A stretch of 64,000 bases of DNA from Heliopora coerulea (GCA_030142905.1 JASJOG010000061.1:868001-932000); one strand, 5' to 3'. Positions 46,039 through 57,570 are shown, counted from the first letter of the stretch. Notes: a model not told the origin generated them from the sequence alone. Made by a program: numbers and translations.

Positions 46039-48545
46039 CACGTATTTCTAGTAACTTGTAGTTACCAGAAATATTATTTCTTACCTTTCCTCTTAAACCA
46101 ATCTTCGTAGAATGAAAATCGGTCAAATACTTTTCAAGATATAGCCATTTTACTGAGCCAGCACCGCATTTCGTAGATTCCTTGTTGAGCTGGCTGAGGT
46201 TTACTGGCTGCGAGGATTTTGGCGTAACAAAGGGTCTGGGGACGGTTTCAAAAAAGTGTGGACAAAAACTTCAGAGGTTCCGACGCGAGTAACCCTTCTG
46301 GTCATTTCTTATTCTGTGTAAAGAAGCAAATCCGCAAAAACAAAAACTTATAAATTAAGTTCGGTAATATCCTACGCTACATGATTACCCGTTGGCTTCG
46401 TATAAATATCAATCTACGCACTTGATTACGATATGCTCCTTCATTTTCATTTCTTTAATTTTGTCGTGTACCCACGACCGTTTCTGTTGTCTTCGACGTA
46501 TCCGACACAGAAAGAGAAGCGCCATTACACGACGAATCGAATGGAAATCTTCGTCGCTTACGTCTGATGTAGACACAAAATTCGTTCGCGTTGCTTGAAT
46601 CCAGTGTAGACGCGTCCAGTTCTCAGAATGCATTGAATGATGGACCGCTTGACATTGCTGTAACCTCTCAGTATTTCAATGAAATACTGAGCAATGGTAT
46701 CTCCGAGAAGTGAAATTATTTAATTCTAAAATGATTTCATTACTTGGTGTTACCATCGTGTATTTCATGGAGGGCTTCCTAGAATTGTTTAAAGGCCAAA
46801 TGCAATTTAGCCTTCCAAAGTTTCAGATCAAAGTATTAGAATTCTTAAAGAGTGTCGATTGGAACATTATTGCAAGAGAGTTCGCATTCTGCTGACTGCC
46901 ATCTATTGGTAAGAAAGCAAAGACGGCCCGAGCAGGGGGGGTAAAAGGGAGTATTTACCCCTAAAAATTTCGCAACAAGTGCCTCATTTATCATACGCTT
47001 AATCTTTTATAGAGTTAAAAGTATGGGTAAAATGTCTAGGGGCAAGGTATAGTTTAGTTTGCCCTTTTAGAAGACAGTCTGAAAATATACACAGTTGTCG
47101 TCAAGGAAGAATGTGAATGTGTCAACATCGTATTAACCGGATATGGTTATCTGTTTGTAAACTCTCACGGAATTGTCGCGCTTTCGTTGTGATCTTACAA
47201 CTAATATATTCGTCAGTTTTCCTGTTCTTCTTGATGTGTCTACGCAATTCGCACAATGTCCCTTCCAAAAAATATACACCCCCAACTTGTACATGTTAAA
47301 GCTCGCGCCGCCGGTACAAGAAAGTCTCTTGTGTATTGAAATTTTATCCACTCTGATGTTGCGCGACGAGAAGAAATACTGGTTCTATTAAAATTGTTAT
47401 ACTCCATATCAAACAGCTTTACTTAAAGTTACGCGTTTGGCATCTATATTCAAATTCCAGTTGCTCATTCATATCGTGCTACAACAGTTTAAGGATGAGC
47501 CCCGAAAGGTTTAAGAAGTGATACGATGTAATGGTGCAGCCAAGTGTTTCTCACTTTCTCTTCCAAATGTCACTAATATCCGGTTCTAACAATGGGCAAC
47601 ATTATTAAAATATTTATTATGATTATATTATCTTTTAGCTTTCAAGTAATTTATGGATCAAGTAATAAACAGATTTGCCAAATTGAAAGACATGCTACAC
47701 ATTGACGCTTCCCACCTAGCAGAACTGATAAAAAAGTATTGACCTTGCCAGAATGCACAACAAAGGAAACAAACATTGACTTTTACAGAATAGCTCAGTA
47801 AATATTCAATTGGACACTGGTTAGACCATGCTTGGAGTTAGTCTAAAATGGCGAAATGAGACGCCTCCTTGTCTAGTTGTCTGGGTGTCACCTTGGGGAA
47901 GTGTCACCCATATATAGGTCTCGCTAGAACTTAGACAATTTTCAATAAAATTTGAAGGACCGGTCTTCCTTAAATCCTGTGAATATGGAATGGTAAGGAG
48001 TATTTAGCTTTTCTCTTGTTATAGAAAACTAAAAATTTAGCTGTTTTTATACGGAATTTATCTTTCCTTTTTTCCTGAAAATCTATAAAATTAGCTGTTT
48101 CCATATAAGTTTAGTTAAAAGTTTAGTGTTTAATTAAGAACCTTGATAACTTTAATAAGACTTATGGTTTCTTGTCAAGCTTCTTCACCACTAATTATTG
48201 ATCACATTATTAGAATTATAATATATGAAAAACCTCTCAAATTAAATCCACACTTTTTAGGGGGCTGAGCTCCGAATGGGTATAAACTCTAGCTATTCCC
48301 CCGCTACTTCCAGTCGATCGTTTGTGTAATAACGGGTGATTTCTTATCTCTCTGTAGCAGATTGTTCTTTACGACGGCTCAGTCATAAAGCTCACACATT
48401 CCGAGGGAATCCTCGCCACATTCCCAAATTACTCTTCTTTAAAAACACATCACTTCCTACCTGGAGGTGGAAAATATTGATTTCTACTATCTTGTGTATG
48501 TCTGGCTCTGTAATAGCCGCGACAAAAAGGAAGTAACTATTGAAC
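46039..48545. other. Long stretch without recognisable genes
   Basis: Short frames with no motif. A G-rich patch near 46930-46950 (GAGCAGGGGGGG) may be the edge of an unidentified element, but no partner end is seen. Confidence 0.35.
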
Positions 48546-48549
48546 TTAA

Positions 48550-49710
48550 CCCTATTTCACATGGGGGGGGGGGGCTTTTTTGCCCCCCCCCCCACCTATG
48601 CTTTGTTTCATAAAATTTGAACCGCTTGTCCAATTCGGCTGAAATTTTGTGACTTTTAATATTTTTTATTGCGGTTATTTTGCTATAAAGAAGTTTTAAA
48701 AATTTTCGCGTTTTCCGGGGGTAATTCCACTTTTGTCGTCAGGGGGGAAAAATCAATTTTTGCAGTTTTACAATCTTTGGTTTTATTTTCGTCTGATTAG
48801 ATTTTTTGGACAATAATGTTGAATTTTTTTTGCCTGCCAATTACATCTTAGGTCTAAGACAAATTTGAATGCGCAATCATCATTTTTATTTTTTTTCAGG
48901 GGGTAAAATTCAATTCCGGCTGTTATTTTTTGAAGTCAAACATTCTAATGTTTTTCTCAAACTTTGATGTCTTTTTTGATTTTTTATCACACTGATTTAT
49001 TACTACATCTTCAATTTAGTTCTGTGTGTGCCTTTTTCAACTGGAAAATGCAGTCTCGGGGGTAAACACAATAAGTTACTTTCAGGTATTCTGTAATTAG
49101 TAATTAGTGGAATACAAATCACAGGCAAAACTTTTCTTTTATACAAATCTTCAAAGCTTCCCTTTTGTATGAAAGTGTTAGTTGAATCCATTATTGATAT
49201 TTTGATGTATGGAAAGAAGTGTAAAACAGATTAGAAACCCTACTTATCTGAGGTATTGAAAAAGGTGTGAAAAGTTACAAAAGTTACAACAATTGACAGG
49301 ACGTCGAACAACCAGCAGCACTTGAAGCTCCAAGTGATCGAAAAAGATGCTTTTACTGCATCGAACAGTTGAAGGGAAAGCCTCATTACAAGGAACAAAA
49401 GAACAAACTTGGCAAATCTAAGCATTGTTGTCCATCCTGTCAAAGAACAGTATGCACAAAGCACGCAAGCTACGCATGTAATGAATGCATTGAAAAATTC
49501 CACATATAGACTTGACCGGACCCCCAGCAAAGACACTTGAAAAAAATTTTTGTAGATATTTTGATGTTTTTTGACTAGTAATATATTTTTCTAGCATATC
49601 CCAAAGTTTCATCCATTTCCCATTTCCCGTTCTCTAAATAATTAGGGGGGGGGGCCAAAAAAGCCCCCCATGTGAAATAAGGGCATACCGATATGCCATG
49701 TTAAATAGGG
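48550..49710 (+). mobile_element. piggyBac-type element with TTAA target and G/C-rich ends
   Basis: TTAA (48546-48549) and TTAA (49711-49714) flank inverted ends: CCCTATTTCACATGG on the left, and CCCTATTTAACATGG on the right read inward on minus. Next to both ends is a sub-terminal G run and a CTTTTTTGCC or complementary block. Inside, at about 49318-49509 on plus, the Cys-rich tail of a piggyBac transposase is readable: KRCFYCIEQ ... HCCPSCQRTVCTKH ... CNECIEKF. The catalytic domain is gone, and a stop and shift precede the tail. The element is therefore a deleted derivative. Confidence 0.8.
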
Positions 49711-49984
49711 TTAATGCGGGTTCCATGTCTATGCTGGAATTTAATTTTTTCATGTTTGTTACGATCTTTATTGAGCTGCGTTACAAACTCAGTTGAAGAA
49801 CAGCGATGTGAACATCAGGAAAGTGCTTGTCCCGTGAGTGTTGCTGTTGCACATAACTTAATATATCACGTGACAGGGGGATGTTTCTTAAAAACCAATA
49901 CTTATACCAATATTAATTAATTAGAAAAAATTGAAGATGTACGGCTAGGATTATTTATGATAACAACTAAGGCATTCACTGACC

Positions 49985-50660
49985 AAAATATTTTATTAAT
50001 ACGAGCTTTCGATTGCCGGTCTGCAATCTTCGACAGGTAAATTAACAATGATGAAATTTGAAGATGGGCCCTATTATATAGGAGGTAAAAATAGAGTTGA
50101 TGAAATGTGGGCGTGTATGAATAATGAGGTGGTGTTAAATGACACGAATATTAATGTTATTGTTAGTGGCATCAGTTGTGAAGTAGGATGGTATATTGTT
50201 CTGGCAGTCTTCTTGGTTGTTTTTGCCGTGTGCCATAATTCCAAAGTTTTTCTTTGTCGATAGTTTCTTTTATCAATTATATGTCCGTTGTCAAAGTCGA
50301 TTCTGTGGTTGTGGGTCAAGGCATGGTTGACAATGTTTGAACCAGTCATACGTGGTTTTGTGTACCTCGTGTGTTCCTTTTTTCGCGTTTCAAAACATCT
50401 CCCCGTTTCTCCAATGTAACACTATGAGCAATCCATACGGTCGATTTTGTAAACGACTTTAGTTTGTTTTTTGGTAGAAGGTCTGTCTTTAGGTGATGGA
50501 AATTCTTGTTCAAGTATCCGTAGCAGTTTGTTCGTGACTTGAATGTCGTATCCCTTAAGGATTTCGGGGAGTGGCTCAGTTAAACCTTTTATGTATGGCA
50601 AAACAGCGTAATTACTGGTTATATTGGGATCAGGATCTGCCAAAGCAAAAAACATGCCAA
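49985..50660 (-). mobile_element. Penelope-like element 3' fragment (decayed)
   Basis: On minus: AVLPYIKGLTEPLPEIL and FPSPKDRPSTKKQTKVVYKI, then the GIY-YIG nuclease start DCS-stop-CYIGETGR, where a TAG (50424-50422) sits next to the Cys, and RMTGSNIVNHALTHNHRIDF with DNGHIIDKRNYRQRKTLE. The element ends near 49985-50040 with CTGTCGAAGATTGC and GCAATCGAAAGC, a hairpin tail typical of the group. It is from a lineage different from the copy at 9.75 kb. It is 5'-truncated and stopped. Confidence 0.85.
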
Positions 50661-51286
50661 CTAACTGACAGAAAAGCCGTTTTTAAAAAAAAACATGTTT
50701 TTAAAAAGAAATTGACACCAACACCTGAACGTCGAAATTTTTTAATCTTTTAGGGTGTAGCTAGTAGCTGTTGCTTCAATATCGCTTTGTTACCTTTGTA
50801 CAAAATGATGTTTTAATAGATAGTGATTTTACTCAACGTGCCTAAAATTAAAAAAAAAAACTGTAGGTGAAATTATTAACATAGTAAATACTCTTTTATG
50901 TTTTCAAATGGCTTAAATTGAAATTCATATACCTAGCTTAGTACATGAAGGATAACACATCTTATCAAATAGCATGTCAAACTAGTCATTTATATTATTT
51001 GGAGAGATTAGCAGCAAAATGTATGCCAACATATACGCTGACATCACGTGCTGCAATCAGGACAAAGTTACTGATAAATCCACGGTTCTTTAAAGAATCT
51101 GAGACCAAGGAAGTTTCCTGTAAAAGAAATGATCGTAAAACATTGATTGCAACTAAAATCAAAGTCAAGTAATATCACATGCCAACACCTGTCAAATCGT
51201 TATTATTCAAGTACTATTTCAGTTTTTGAAGACACTCTAATTAAATTTCGAGCAAACGGGAAATATCCGTTTGTCTGCTCTGCCAT
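50661..51286. other. No recognisable gene
   Basis: AT-rich. A run of A bases near 50849-50860 is the only feature noticed. Confidence 0.35.
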
Positions 51287-51372
51287 TTTTGAGCCCCAGT
51301 CGAGGATCGAACCCGCAAAACATTTTGGTTATTAGAAGGTTTGCGGATTCGATTCCCGTCTAGGGCTCAAAA
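51287..51372. repeat. tRNA-like palindrome, 35-bp arms
   Basis: The left arm 51287-51321 and the right arm 51338-51372 are imperfect inverted repeats. Each ends in TTTTGAGCCC and contains a T-loop/B-box-like stretch: GGTTCGATCCTC on minus in the left arm, GATTCGATTCCC on plus in the right arm. No complete tRNA cloverleaf is visible. It may be two head-to-head remnants of a tRNA-derived SINE. Confidence 0.45.
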
Positions 51373-51715
51373 ATCGTTTTTCTAAGGATCGAACCTGAAG
51401 AACGTTCACCTATTATTTAAGATATCTCCAAACTTTTACATTTCCAAAATATACATATCATCAATAAATAAGTAAATAAATTACACTTCATAACTAAAGC
51501 CAATAAAGTTTCCCTGTGTGATTAATCCCAGAAAATCTTCCATATGAAACGAGTTGGAATTTCCGTAACCTTGTATGCCATTTTTCGGGTGACCCTGGTA
51601 TGACCAGCTACCAATTAAAAGTTGTATTTGATTCTCCCATTTGGAAAAATTGTCATCCCCTTTCAGTCAATCTACGCTTATGCAAGAAGACGTAGCTTAT
51701 ATCCTAAACTTAAGT

Positions 51716-53034
51716 TTAAAAGTACTTTTCCAGTTCTGATCTTTCTTTCCAGTCAGAGGATCGGATAACTTGGTGAACCACGACCGGCAGTCTTGGAAAC
51801 TTATTCAGAAAGAATACTTTGGGTTCGCCAACCAGTTTGTGAGCTTCTGGAACTGGACGTGGTCTGTCCTTCCAGTGCTGGGATGTATTTCGTATAAGTC
51901 GTAGACATTCAGTCCAGTCAGTACCATACGGAATGGGACGACGTCCGTCACTGCAAAGGTATTCCAAAATGCCATGCGACATGTGTGATTTCCAGTCTTT
52001 GGATAAAAGAGGGTGGGCATTTAGCTGTCGCACAACGTCAAAGCTCGTATCTCCCTTCTTGATCTCTGGCTCATTACCTACACATTTCAACAGTTCGAAT
52101 TGTTGATTAGAAGTTAGAAGGTAGGGATGCTTCAAAGCTTCTAGAGCAGAAGGCCGATTTTCAGGTATATGTTGAAGCATCCAGGAGATAAAATCTTCAG
52201 CTATTGGGTCTCCAAGTTCTGCCAGTTCAGTTGCTTTTCCATCGCGCAGATTTTGGACACGGTCATCTTCAGAGCCAAAAGGATGTTGGCCTTTCGTCAA
52301 TATGTAAAAGCTCACCATTCCAGCTACCTGTATGTCCGATTGCTTCTTGTATCTTACACCTTCATTACACGACTTACTTTTCGGAGGATAAGACTCGACA
52401 GCTCTCCAGAATCTTGTTCCTTGTTGGCCACTTCTGTGTGTTGTTTGGTCTTCAGGCAGCGCACGGCTTATGCCAAAGTCTGCTAGCAGCCACTTTCCAT
52501 GGAAATTGCGCAGGATGTTGGAAGGTTTTAAATCCCTATGGAGGATTGGTTCAGGTTTACGATGAAGATCTCGCAATCCCTCCAGTATCTGACGTATGAT
52601 ATCCGGTGCATTGCGTTTTAAATCTTCTTCGGTTTGTTCTTCAATGTATTCTTTTAAGGTTTCTTCGCATAAGTCCATGATTAGAAACGCGTACTCGTCG
52701 TCAGATTCGTCATCATAAAACCAATATTTCACAACGTGTTTTGAGTCCAGTGCGTTCAAAGTATTCAAAATTTCCTTTTCATGTGATCCTAAATGTGCGC
52801 ACGTATCTTTTGGGAGGCGCTTTACAGCTTTTTCACAGCCATCTTTAGATAAGCCGATATAAACACGAGTACCATCACAACCCACACCAATGAGAAACTC
52901 CCTAGTGCAGCACACCCGTACTCCGTTTACTTCCGTGATCTTCTTTGGGTGTTTTACAGCGTATTCGTGCAGACTTTGATATCGAGTTCGATGTTTTTCC
53001 GAAGTTTGTATCCACTTCCGATGGTTTCGTAAGT
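51716..53034 (-). CDS. Kinase and KEN RNase exon of the RNase L-like gene
   Basis: The exon follows the acceptor ctctttcag and ends at TAA 51718-51716. Kinase landmarks in order: glycine loop IGVGCDGTRVYIG, Lys in EKAVKRL, HRDLKPSNIL, ADFGISR and an activation segment GTRFWRAVESYPP. It resembles IRE1, and the DFG triad is kept whole, whereas human RNase L reads DFD. The KEN domain follows: FELLKCVGNEPEIKKG, then LRLIRNTSQHW with the R-N-x3-H pattern of IRE1/RNase L catalytic residues, then VGEPKVFFLNKFPRL. The usual Asp before the RN motif is Glu here (ECLRLIRN). I expect a folded enzyme with an active or near-active ribonuclease site. Confidence 0.85.
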
Positions 53035-56000
53035 CTGAAAGAGTTTACCCAAAAATAAAAAGATAATTAAAGAATTGGTTTTTTACGTCAGTCTAGTATA
53101 AATCGAAACAAATTCGCTGTTGTTTCGAGTGGGCAAAACGTGGAGACAGTCTGGGAACTCAATTTGAATTATTTACCGCCCGTGCCTCCTGTAACGTTAT
53201 GCAAGATTTGTCAAAACTAGAATTGCATTTCAAAGGTGCTGTTACACTATGAAACTTGTTTTGTCTCTTGTACCGCATTTTTGTGTCTTGATGAAACACA
53301 ATAGAAATTGCAAGGTGTTGCAATAACACGCGACGGTATTCGGGATCAATCAATGCAAGATGAAAGAACCAAGAGACTTGATTCTCTTGGTTCTTTCATG
53401 TTGCAGTTCCACTAAACATTGCCAGGCGGAACATCTCAATCGTACAACGGCAACACCACAGATTCCAGCCGTTGCGAAACAAGTTGCACAGTGTAACATG
53501 CAGCGCCTTAAATGTACAAAACCAGTGACTGTTAAGCAGTATAAAAATATGCACCTTTTTCGTCTTTAAAAGTCTCGGTGGAAGTGGCTGTGCCTTCTAT
53601 TGTCGTCAGCTTCGTTGATGATCCACCCTTTCATCAATAAAAAAAAAAAAAATTCTTCTAATGTATTATCAGAGAAGTTCAACGATTGTGTTTTTTGCTT
53701 CAATCAATTTTATACTCACATTGGCGTCGATTTTTGATTCTTTTACGGTTCCTTTACTTCCTTGATTCTGGGTCTGCAGTTCGGCTTGGTTTTTGTCATT
53801 TCTAGGAATTCCAGTAACTAAAATAATAGAAAAAATGACATTTTTCATTTCCAGAACATGCAATGGCTCTTAATTCGCAAGAAGCATCTCACATTTCAGA
53901 ATCGTCCTCAGATACATAAACAGAAATCTTTTTATGATAATCTAACACTGGCGAAATCAACTGGAAAATGTTGAATCGAGCTGGATTTGTGCTCGCACCT
54001 TCAGGATACTGGTCCACCACTCTACCTGCTGAACAGCCGACCCGCATTCCGAACCTGCTGACATGCTCTTAGTGTAATTTGCGGGGATAGTCATAGTTAA
54101 TTTGGTTATCCTTTAGGTATTCGTGAAAACTACGAGCGAAACCAGAATGAACCTGCACATGACCACAGAGAATAGGATTACCAAGACGATATAGAGAAGT
54201 TATTGGATAAAGTTTGGGCAGGTTTTGAGAGCGACGCCATTGCAATTTTTATCACTATATTTACCATGAAACTTTGCCTTTCTTTTCTGTCCAATATTCG
54301 TTGCCAACATCTTATACCAATTACTTATTAATTTATTTCTAAAGCTGTAAAATTGCAATTATTGATAATGTTTATGATCCTGTGAAATATTCAGAAAGTA
54401 TTTTGGTCTTCGCTTGATAATCCATGTGGTTTGTTATTCACTTTCTTCTAATCTTACCTAAATAAATCCAGCTCTCTTCTGGATTTCTTTTAACAAATCT
54501 TTTCATATTCGAATAAGTAATTGTAGTCGTGGTCAGGATGTACAAGCGTATTATTAATTAGTAGTAGTATCATTATTCGTTCAATCCAGATATATTTGAA
54601 TTTAAAATATTTAATGTTTGTCAGTATATAAATCATGGTAGGACTTTATTCTGGAAGTACCTCTGTGGACATTCACCCAAGATGTGGCTTAATGGTAAAA
54701 TTTAAGGTAAAGAGCGTGGTTGTACCAATCATTAATATCCAATTAAAGAGGAAAACTCATGAAACTTTTAAATGTCATGCAGCATAATTTATTAAGTGAG
54801 CACAACTATAATTATTTGAGTTGTCAGGAAATTAACATCACGAGCTTCATAATTAATAGGGTTATGGTGTAATCTAGTCAAAAATTGCATTGAAAGTTAA
54901 CGGTTATATCTCTAATCCACCCTCTCTGCCAGTGTGTCTACTCATTTCCTGATTCTTTTACTCACAACCTCATATTTTCTTGCACATCAATACAAGAGAC
55001 TTGATGCGCACATGCTTTCTTTAACTTCCATTAAATTTGAATTTTCAATATCCATCTCTTGGGCTTGAAAGATGAGAGACTTTGCATTTATATCAAAGCG
55101 TTGTTTTTAAGCCATTAAGTGGCAAGGGCGCTCTTTAGTATTTTACCCTGGGTAACACCAGACGATTTTACACGTCGAAGGGTCTCCTCCCTGCTCTTTA
55201 AGGCAGGACTTTTTGTAGGGTTAATACTGCAATTCAAGACATGGAAAAAAATGACACATGCTGCAGTCCAGTTTAGGGCACAGTTCGAATATCGCACTTG
55301 TCATACTCATATTTTCAAATCCTCATCAATTACGTTCATGAAGACATTTTGTCACTGCAAAAAGGAATCCTTGTGTTCTTTAAAATGTATATATTCAGAT
55401 ATAACGCATATCTCCTTTAAAACGCGTTAAATTGACACAAAAGTTTTTACCTGAGAATTTTATAAGATGATTTTAACTAGTATCCACCCAAGAGAGATTT
55501 CAGTCATACAGTTTGTGTGTCTCTGAAATGTGCTTGGTGTACACGTTAGGGGTATGCTGGGACACTTAAGTAAAATCAATCATTTTGCTGTGAATTATGA
55601 AAGTGAAAGTATAATGTTGGATATATCTCGGTAAGTGAACTCATTACAATCTTTAAGTATCCGACATATAGGGTACTAAGTGGCTGTTCATCTGCAGAAG
55701 TATCAAGTGTATAGGTAAAAGTGTCAGACTTTGACTCGGACTCGGAGTCTAATTGATTGGGCTTGGACACGGATTTGGACTCGGATTTTACTACAACACT
55801 GCCGAAAGCCCAGACAGCCATTCTTGTATCAGCACTTTATATTATTGTTTTTTTATTTCTGAGAATAGTTACCCCATATTAGAATGCAAAATTCTTGATA
55901 AAAAATTAAAGGTCAAAATAGAAAACCCTAAAATATAGAAAATCTTTGATCTATTAGAATAAATAACAATTAACACCAATTACCTGCTACTTCTGTACCT

Positions 56001-57151
56001 CGCTGCATAAGATAATCGACTAGTGAAGTATGTCCATTTCGCATTGCAAGATGAATTGGGGTATCACCATTGTTACTTATTGATGTGTAGTCACTTCCTT
56101 TGGTGGTAAGTAATTTTACAGTATCTAGATGACCACTCTCGCAGGCATAGTGAATAGGTAAGTAACCACCCTTGTTTCTAGAGTTAACTTCAGCACCACG
56201 TCCGACAAGATAATCACCTACTGAGGTATGTTTATTGAATGATGCAAGATGAAGTGGAGAATCGCCATAGTTATCTGTTGATGTGAAGTCACTCCCTTCG
56301 CTGATTAGTAACTTTACAATATCTAGATGACCACCCCTGCAGGCCCAGTGAATAGGCGAATAACCATCCTTGTTTCTAGAGTTAACTTCTGTACCACGTT
56401 GGATTAAGTAATCAGCAACTGATGTATCTCTATTCTGTGATGCAAGGTGAAGTGGAGTATCACCATTCTCATTTGTTGATGTGAAGTCACTCCCTTTGCT
56501 GATTAATAATTTTACAACATGTAGATGACCGTTCCTGCAAGCATAGTGAATAGGCAAGTAACCACGCTTGTCTCTAGAATTAACTTCAGCACCACATTGG
56601 ATTAAGTAATCAGCAACTGAGCTATCTCTATTCTGTGATGCAAGATGAAGTGGAGTATCACCATTTCTATTTGTTGATGTGAAGTCACTCCCTTTGCTGA
56701 TTAATAATTTTACCGTATCTAGATGACCCCACAAGCAGGCATAGTGAATAGGTAAGTAACCATGATTGTTTGTAGAGTTAACTTCAGCACCACATTGAAT
56801 TAAGTAATCATCTACTGAGGTATGTCCATTTAATGATGCAACATGAAGTGCTGTCCCTCCATATTCATGTTGAGCCTGAATATCTGCTCGGTGTTGTAAT
56901 AATAACTTAACAATTTCTAAATGACCTCTATCTGCTGCCCAGTGTAGCGGCTGTCGTGACACTCCATCTACAGCCGTAACGTCAGCTTGTTGATCTAACA
57001 AATATTTCACGATTTCAACGTGTCCTTTCCCACAAGCCCAATGTAAACCAGTTCCCTTCCATACCCCACGCTCTTCAAGGTCTGCGCCATTCTCAACTGC
57101 AGCTTTAACACCATTCAAATCTCCTCTCTCTGCTGTAGCCCAAACAGACAT
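51716..57151 (-). CDS. RNASEL-like: RNase L-like gene: ankyrin repeats + kinase + KEN ribonuclease
   Basis: Three exons on the minus strand: 57151-55984, 53817-53720 and 53034-51716. The order ankyrin array, kinase fold, KEN nuclease is that of vertebrate RNase L, which cleaves single-stranded RNA when 2-5A binds its ankyrin repeats. The KEN part also matches IRE1. Exon 1 ends in phase 1 and joins exon 2 in frame (GTT codon). Exon 2 ends in phase 0, but the kinase exon needs a phase-1 start, so a small exon is missing, an alternative acceptor is used, or the gene is damaged. I see no domain break in either large exon. The start is the ATG at 57151-57149 with A at -3. A frame with GTG reaches 57178. 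Promoter and poly(A) signals were not recognised. The ligand is unknown: presence of 2-5A sensing is only inference. Confidence 0.75.
53035..53719 (-). other. Intron of the RNase L-like gene
   Basis: Contains a perfect hairpin (53360-53399) and a possible 12-nt exon-like piece after gttacag near 53185. No exon of the right phase is convincing. Confidence 0.4.
53360..53399. repeat. Perfect 17-bp hairpin in the RNase L-like intron
   Basis: ATGAAAGAACCAAGAGA (53360-53376), loop CTTGAT, then the exact reverse complement (53383-53399). Transcripts of either strand would fold it. Confidence 0.9.
53720..53817 (-). CDS. Linker exon of the RNase L-like gene
   Basis: Preceded by the acceptor ctattattttag and followed by the donor AAT/GTGAGT. 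The 98-nt exon reads on from exon 1 as V-TGIPRNDKNQAELQTQNQG, then SKGTVKESKIDAN, a polar linker. The other two frames have stops, which supports this phase. Confidence 0.65.
53818..55983 (-). other. Intron of the RNase L-like gene
   Basis: No recognisable exon. Contains the dispersed repeat at 55141-55195. Opposed frames at 55115-55430 overlap it and are not supported. Confidence 0.4.
55141..55195 (+). repeat. Short dispersed repeat, copy 3 of 3
   Basis: Shares GGTAACACCAGACGATTTTAC and CTCCTCCCTGC-type ends with the copies at 3128 and 28299. Confidence 0.45.
55984..57151 (-). CDS. Ankyrin-repeat exon of the RNase L-like gene
   Basis: 389 codons plus one base, ending GTAGCAG/GTAATT. Twelve ankyrin units are visible: an N-terminal cap (SVWATAERGDLNGVKAAVE), ten full 33-residue repeats (LHWACGKGHVEIVKYLL type) and a final partial one (TPIHLAMRNGHTSLVDYLM). 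Repeats 4 to 11 alternate two types: GYLPIHYAC...VKLLISKGSDFTSTN, and NGDTPLHLASQN...VADYLIQCGAEVNSRN. This gives a 66-residue (198-bp) period. Human RNase L has nine repeats. Confidence 0.85.
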
Positions 57152-57222
57152 CTTCCTGTTCAAAACATACGCATTCACATTTTAGGAAACGTCTCTGCTT
57201 TCCCCTTACCCCCCCTCATCGG

Positions 57223-57292
57223 GATAAAGCTTCATGGGAGCAGTCTTTGCAGAGTCCCACTCCGCACCGGCCCACCCGCACGGGGACTTCAA
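57223..57292 (+). repeat. Dispersed repeat, copy 2 of 2
   Basis: Diverged copy of 42093-42170 (ATAAAGCTTCATGGGAGCAG). It lies about 70 bp upstream of the RNase L-like start codon. Confidence 0.5.
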
Positions 57293-57570
57293 CATCATGA
57301 GAAATTCCATAAAGTTTTATATATGCTCAAGACTCTATTCTCCTTACATATGGGAAACCGATTTTCAAAGAAATCGATTTCCGAAACGTACGCCATCCAG
57401 TTGTTAAACGCTTGGACCTCAAGAGTTCATATGATCTTTAATCAATTATTTTAGCTGAAGCTTTACGGTGAACAAGATCTATTTTCAGTTGTTTGTTTAC
57501 TGAGAATGTGCCACAAGACACAACCATTTGTTTCCCATGCTTAGTTTACAACAGGCACTTCACAACTCAG
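57293..57570. other. No recognisable feature
   Basis: Intergenic sequence between the RNase L-like gene and Crypton copy C. It could include the gene's promoter, but no TATA box or initiator is convincing. Confidence 0.3.

Noticed and set aside
46917..47060. Additional MITE near GAGCAGGGGGGG
   Set aside because: Only one G-rich edge is seen. No matching inverted end or target duplication.
51338..51372. A functional tRNA gene
   Set aside because: Only a T-arm-like segment is present; no acceptor, D or anticodon arms.
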